The translations under genes were made by a program, and so were the position numbers. Positions 31,569-32,605 of a stretch of DNA of 32,605 nucleotides are shown piece by piece. The notes beneath the pieces were generated by a model. It saw only the letters and a program-made list of their open reading frames with translations. It ran no database searches and was not told the DNA's origin. The stretch lies in NCBI GenBank assembly GCA_021325115.1, contig JAJPHU010000083.1, positions 1 through 32,605 of the forward strand, written 5' to 3'. This DNA comes from Planctomycetota bacterium (lineage in GTDB: Bacteria > Planctomycetota > Planctomycetia > Gemmatales > Gemmataceae). Every line of letters starts with the position of its first letter. Within the stretch, counting starts at the first letter, position 1.

Positions 31569-32605
31569 CTAACTGCGATGTTTTTTTTCGGCTTCCTTGA
31601 GTACCGCAGTCCACCAGTCGTGCAAACGTTTGCGCCAGCGGCCCAGCAAGGAACTATCGTCCGCAACAGAATCCGTCCTGCGGCTGGAAGTCTGACGGCG
31701 TTTGTCGCGGCGGCGTTTACCGCCCGTGCCGTTTTTCACGGAAATGCCGGCAGGAGCAGGCGTTGTTTGCTCACCCTGCGCACGGCGGAGCAGTTTTTGG
31801 AAGTAGCTTTCGCCAGTGAGTGGCACCAGCTCACCAGCATCCGGTTTTTTCTTCGGCAGCAGCTTGCGCTCGCAGAAGCCCCAGGCACTACTAGCGATGA
31901 AGTACAAGCACAAGCCAGCCGCCACCTTGTAAAACATCAGGCCGATGAACACCATCATGTACGTCATCATCTTCTGCTGCATCGCCTGCTGCTCATCGGC
32001 CGGCGGCGGCGTCATTATCTTCTGCTGGACGATCATCAGCACCACGGCAATGACCGGCAACAGATTGAAGTACGGCCCCAAGTAAAAGAACGAGCCATAG
32101 TCCTCGACACGGCTGATAAACGGGATGTGCTCACTCCAGTTGAAGAGCATGTCTGGAGCGGCCAGGTTTTTGATCCACGGCCAGCATGGGGCCAAGCGGA
32201 AATGCGTGCTTTCCTGCAAAGCCACATACAAGCCGATGAAAACGGGCATCTGCAACAATAACACCCAACAGCTGCCGAACGGATTAACACCGTATTTGCG
32301 ATATAGCTCCATCTGCGCCAGACCTAGCGCTTGCCGATCCTCTTTATACTTCTCTTGTAACTTCTTCAATTCAGGCGCCAACTGTTGCATGCGTACGCTC
32401 ATCAGTGCTTGCTTGCGGCTGAGTGGGAACATCAGGCCACGCACCAGTACTGTCAGCACGATAATGCATAGACCATAGGGGATATACAGAGCCCGCAAAT
32501 AGCCGAGGACCGTGTGCATGATGTTCGTGAAGAAGATGATCGCTCCCGTCCAGCCGATTTTGCTGAAGAACGTACCCATTGCACCGGGCGAATGATAATC
32601 GGTCA
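31569..32605 (-). CDS. yidC: Membrane protein insertase YidC, C-terminal part (cut by window edge)
   Basis: The frame is open to the window end (codons before M at 32579 read TDYHSPGA), so the gene starts outside. The visible part is the conserved insertase core: a membrane helix with IPYGLCIIVLTVLVRGLMFP holding the conserved arginine of the hydrophilic groove, the cytoplasmic helical hairpin (QQLAPELKKLQEKYKEDRQA), then NPFGSCWVLLLQMPVFIGLY, NLLPVIAVVLMIVQQKIMTP and MMTYMMVFIGLMFYKVAAGL. The basic C-terminal tail, rich in K and R, is long and may contact ribosomes. YidC inserts and folds inner-membrane proteins, alone or with Sec. The large periplasmic domain expected in a Gram-negative YidC would lie beyond the edge. 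The tandem-VWA gene and mnmE follow on the same strand. Confidence 0.95.
   Translation of the reverse strand, partial: TDYHSPGAMGTFFSKIGWTGAIIFFTNIMHTVLGYLRALYIPYGLCIIVLTVLVRGLMFPLSRKQALMSVRMQQLAPELKKLQEKYKEDRQALGLAQMELYRKYGVNPFGSCWVLLLQMPVFIGLYVALQESTHFRLAPCWPWIKNLAAPDMLFNWSEHIPFISRVEDYGSFFYLGPYFNLLPVIAVVLMIVQQKIMTPPPADEQQAMQQKMMTYMMVFIGLMFYKVAAGLCLYFIASSAWGFCERKLLPKKKPDAGELVPLTGESYFQKLLRRAQGEQTTPAPAGISVKNGTGGKRRRDKRRQTSSRRTDSVADDSSLLGRWRKRLHDWWTAVLKEAEKKHRS

Noticed and set aside
31481-31666. In-frame N-terminal extension of the tandem-VWA protein (62 residues including VAYASGSSG)
   Set aside because: It runs through the 21-bp hairpin and into the end of yidC, while ATG 31480 has a ribosome-binding site and begins a signal peptide. 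The palindrome is therefore treated as intergenic here.
31690-31740. Short GGCGG/CCGCC repeat in the yidC tail
   Set aside because: The five-base arms are too short to separate from chance in a lysine/arginine-rich coding segment.

Overview
The window looks like chromosomal DNA of a planctomycete, probably of the Gemmata group. The reasons are a DUF1549/DUF1553 protein with a CxxCH motif, a giant secreted TPR protein whose C-terminal domains resemble planctomycete-specific DUF1583-type domains, a secreted 21-repeat WD40 protein, several von Willebrand A (VWA) proteins and moderately high GC. The lineage is an inference; no rRNA or tRNA gene was seen.

Layout. 1-948: end of a sensor histidine kinase, then a response regulator with an unusual XRE-type HTH output. 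1012-3315: exported double alpha/beta-hydrolase whose first nucleophile elbow is degenerate. 3413-11709 (minus strand): a MoxR AAA+ ATPase / DUF58 / BatA-type VWA / VWA-glutaminase-like / coiled-coil membrane protein cluster of the MoxR-Bat type, with a possible 38-aa ORF inside it. 11983-28268 (plus strand, divergent from moxR): a 3890-aa TPR protein, a 962-aa WD40 protein and a DUF1549/DUF1553 protein, closely spaced and all with apparent signal peptides. 28459-32605 (minus strand): mnmE, a tandem-VWA membrane protein and the 3'-terminal part of yidC. This is the widespread yidC-mnmE pair with a VWA gene placed between them.

The most interesting signal is a set of short palindromic (REP-like) elements scattered both between genes and inside reading frames. 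Several families recur. One encodes nearly the same peptide in the TPR and WD40 proteins (E-x-AKTPGA...RSG). One occurs three times in the TPR gene in the same frame (RSHAE..NEK type). One lies just after the TPR signal peptide and again as a 21-bp inverted repeat upstream of the tandem-VWA gene. One is read in two different frames in two genes. One interrupts blade 11 of the WD40 protein in a predicted loop. None breaks its host frame. This resembles, by analogy, the Rickettsia palindromic elements that insert in frame into proteins. The small conserved genes (moxR, DUF58, mnmE, response regulator) show no recognisable copy.

How the genes may work together is inference. A MoxR ATPase with VWA/DUF58 partners usually acts as a chaperone-like or metal-insertion module on envelope proteins, and here it faces a divergent operon of very large exported repeat proteins across a 273-bp region containing TTGTC/GACAA half-sites. 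The MoxR-VWA system may help mature or assemble these exported proteins, but nothing in the sequence proves it.
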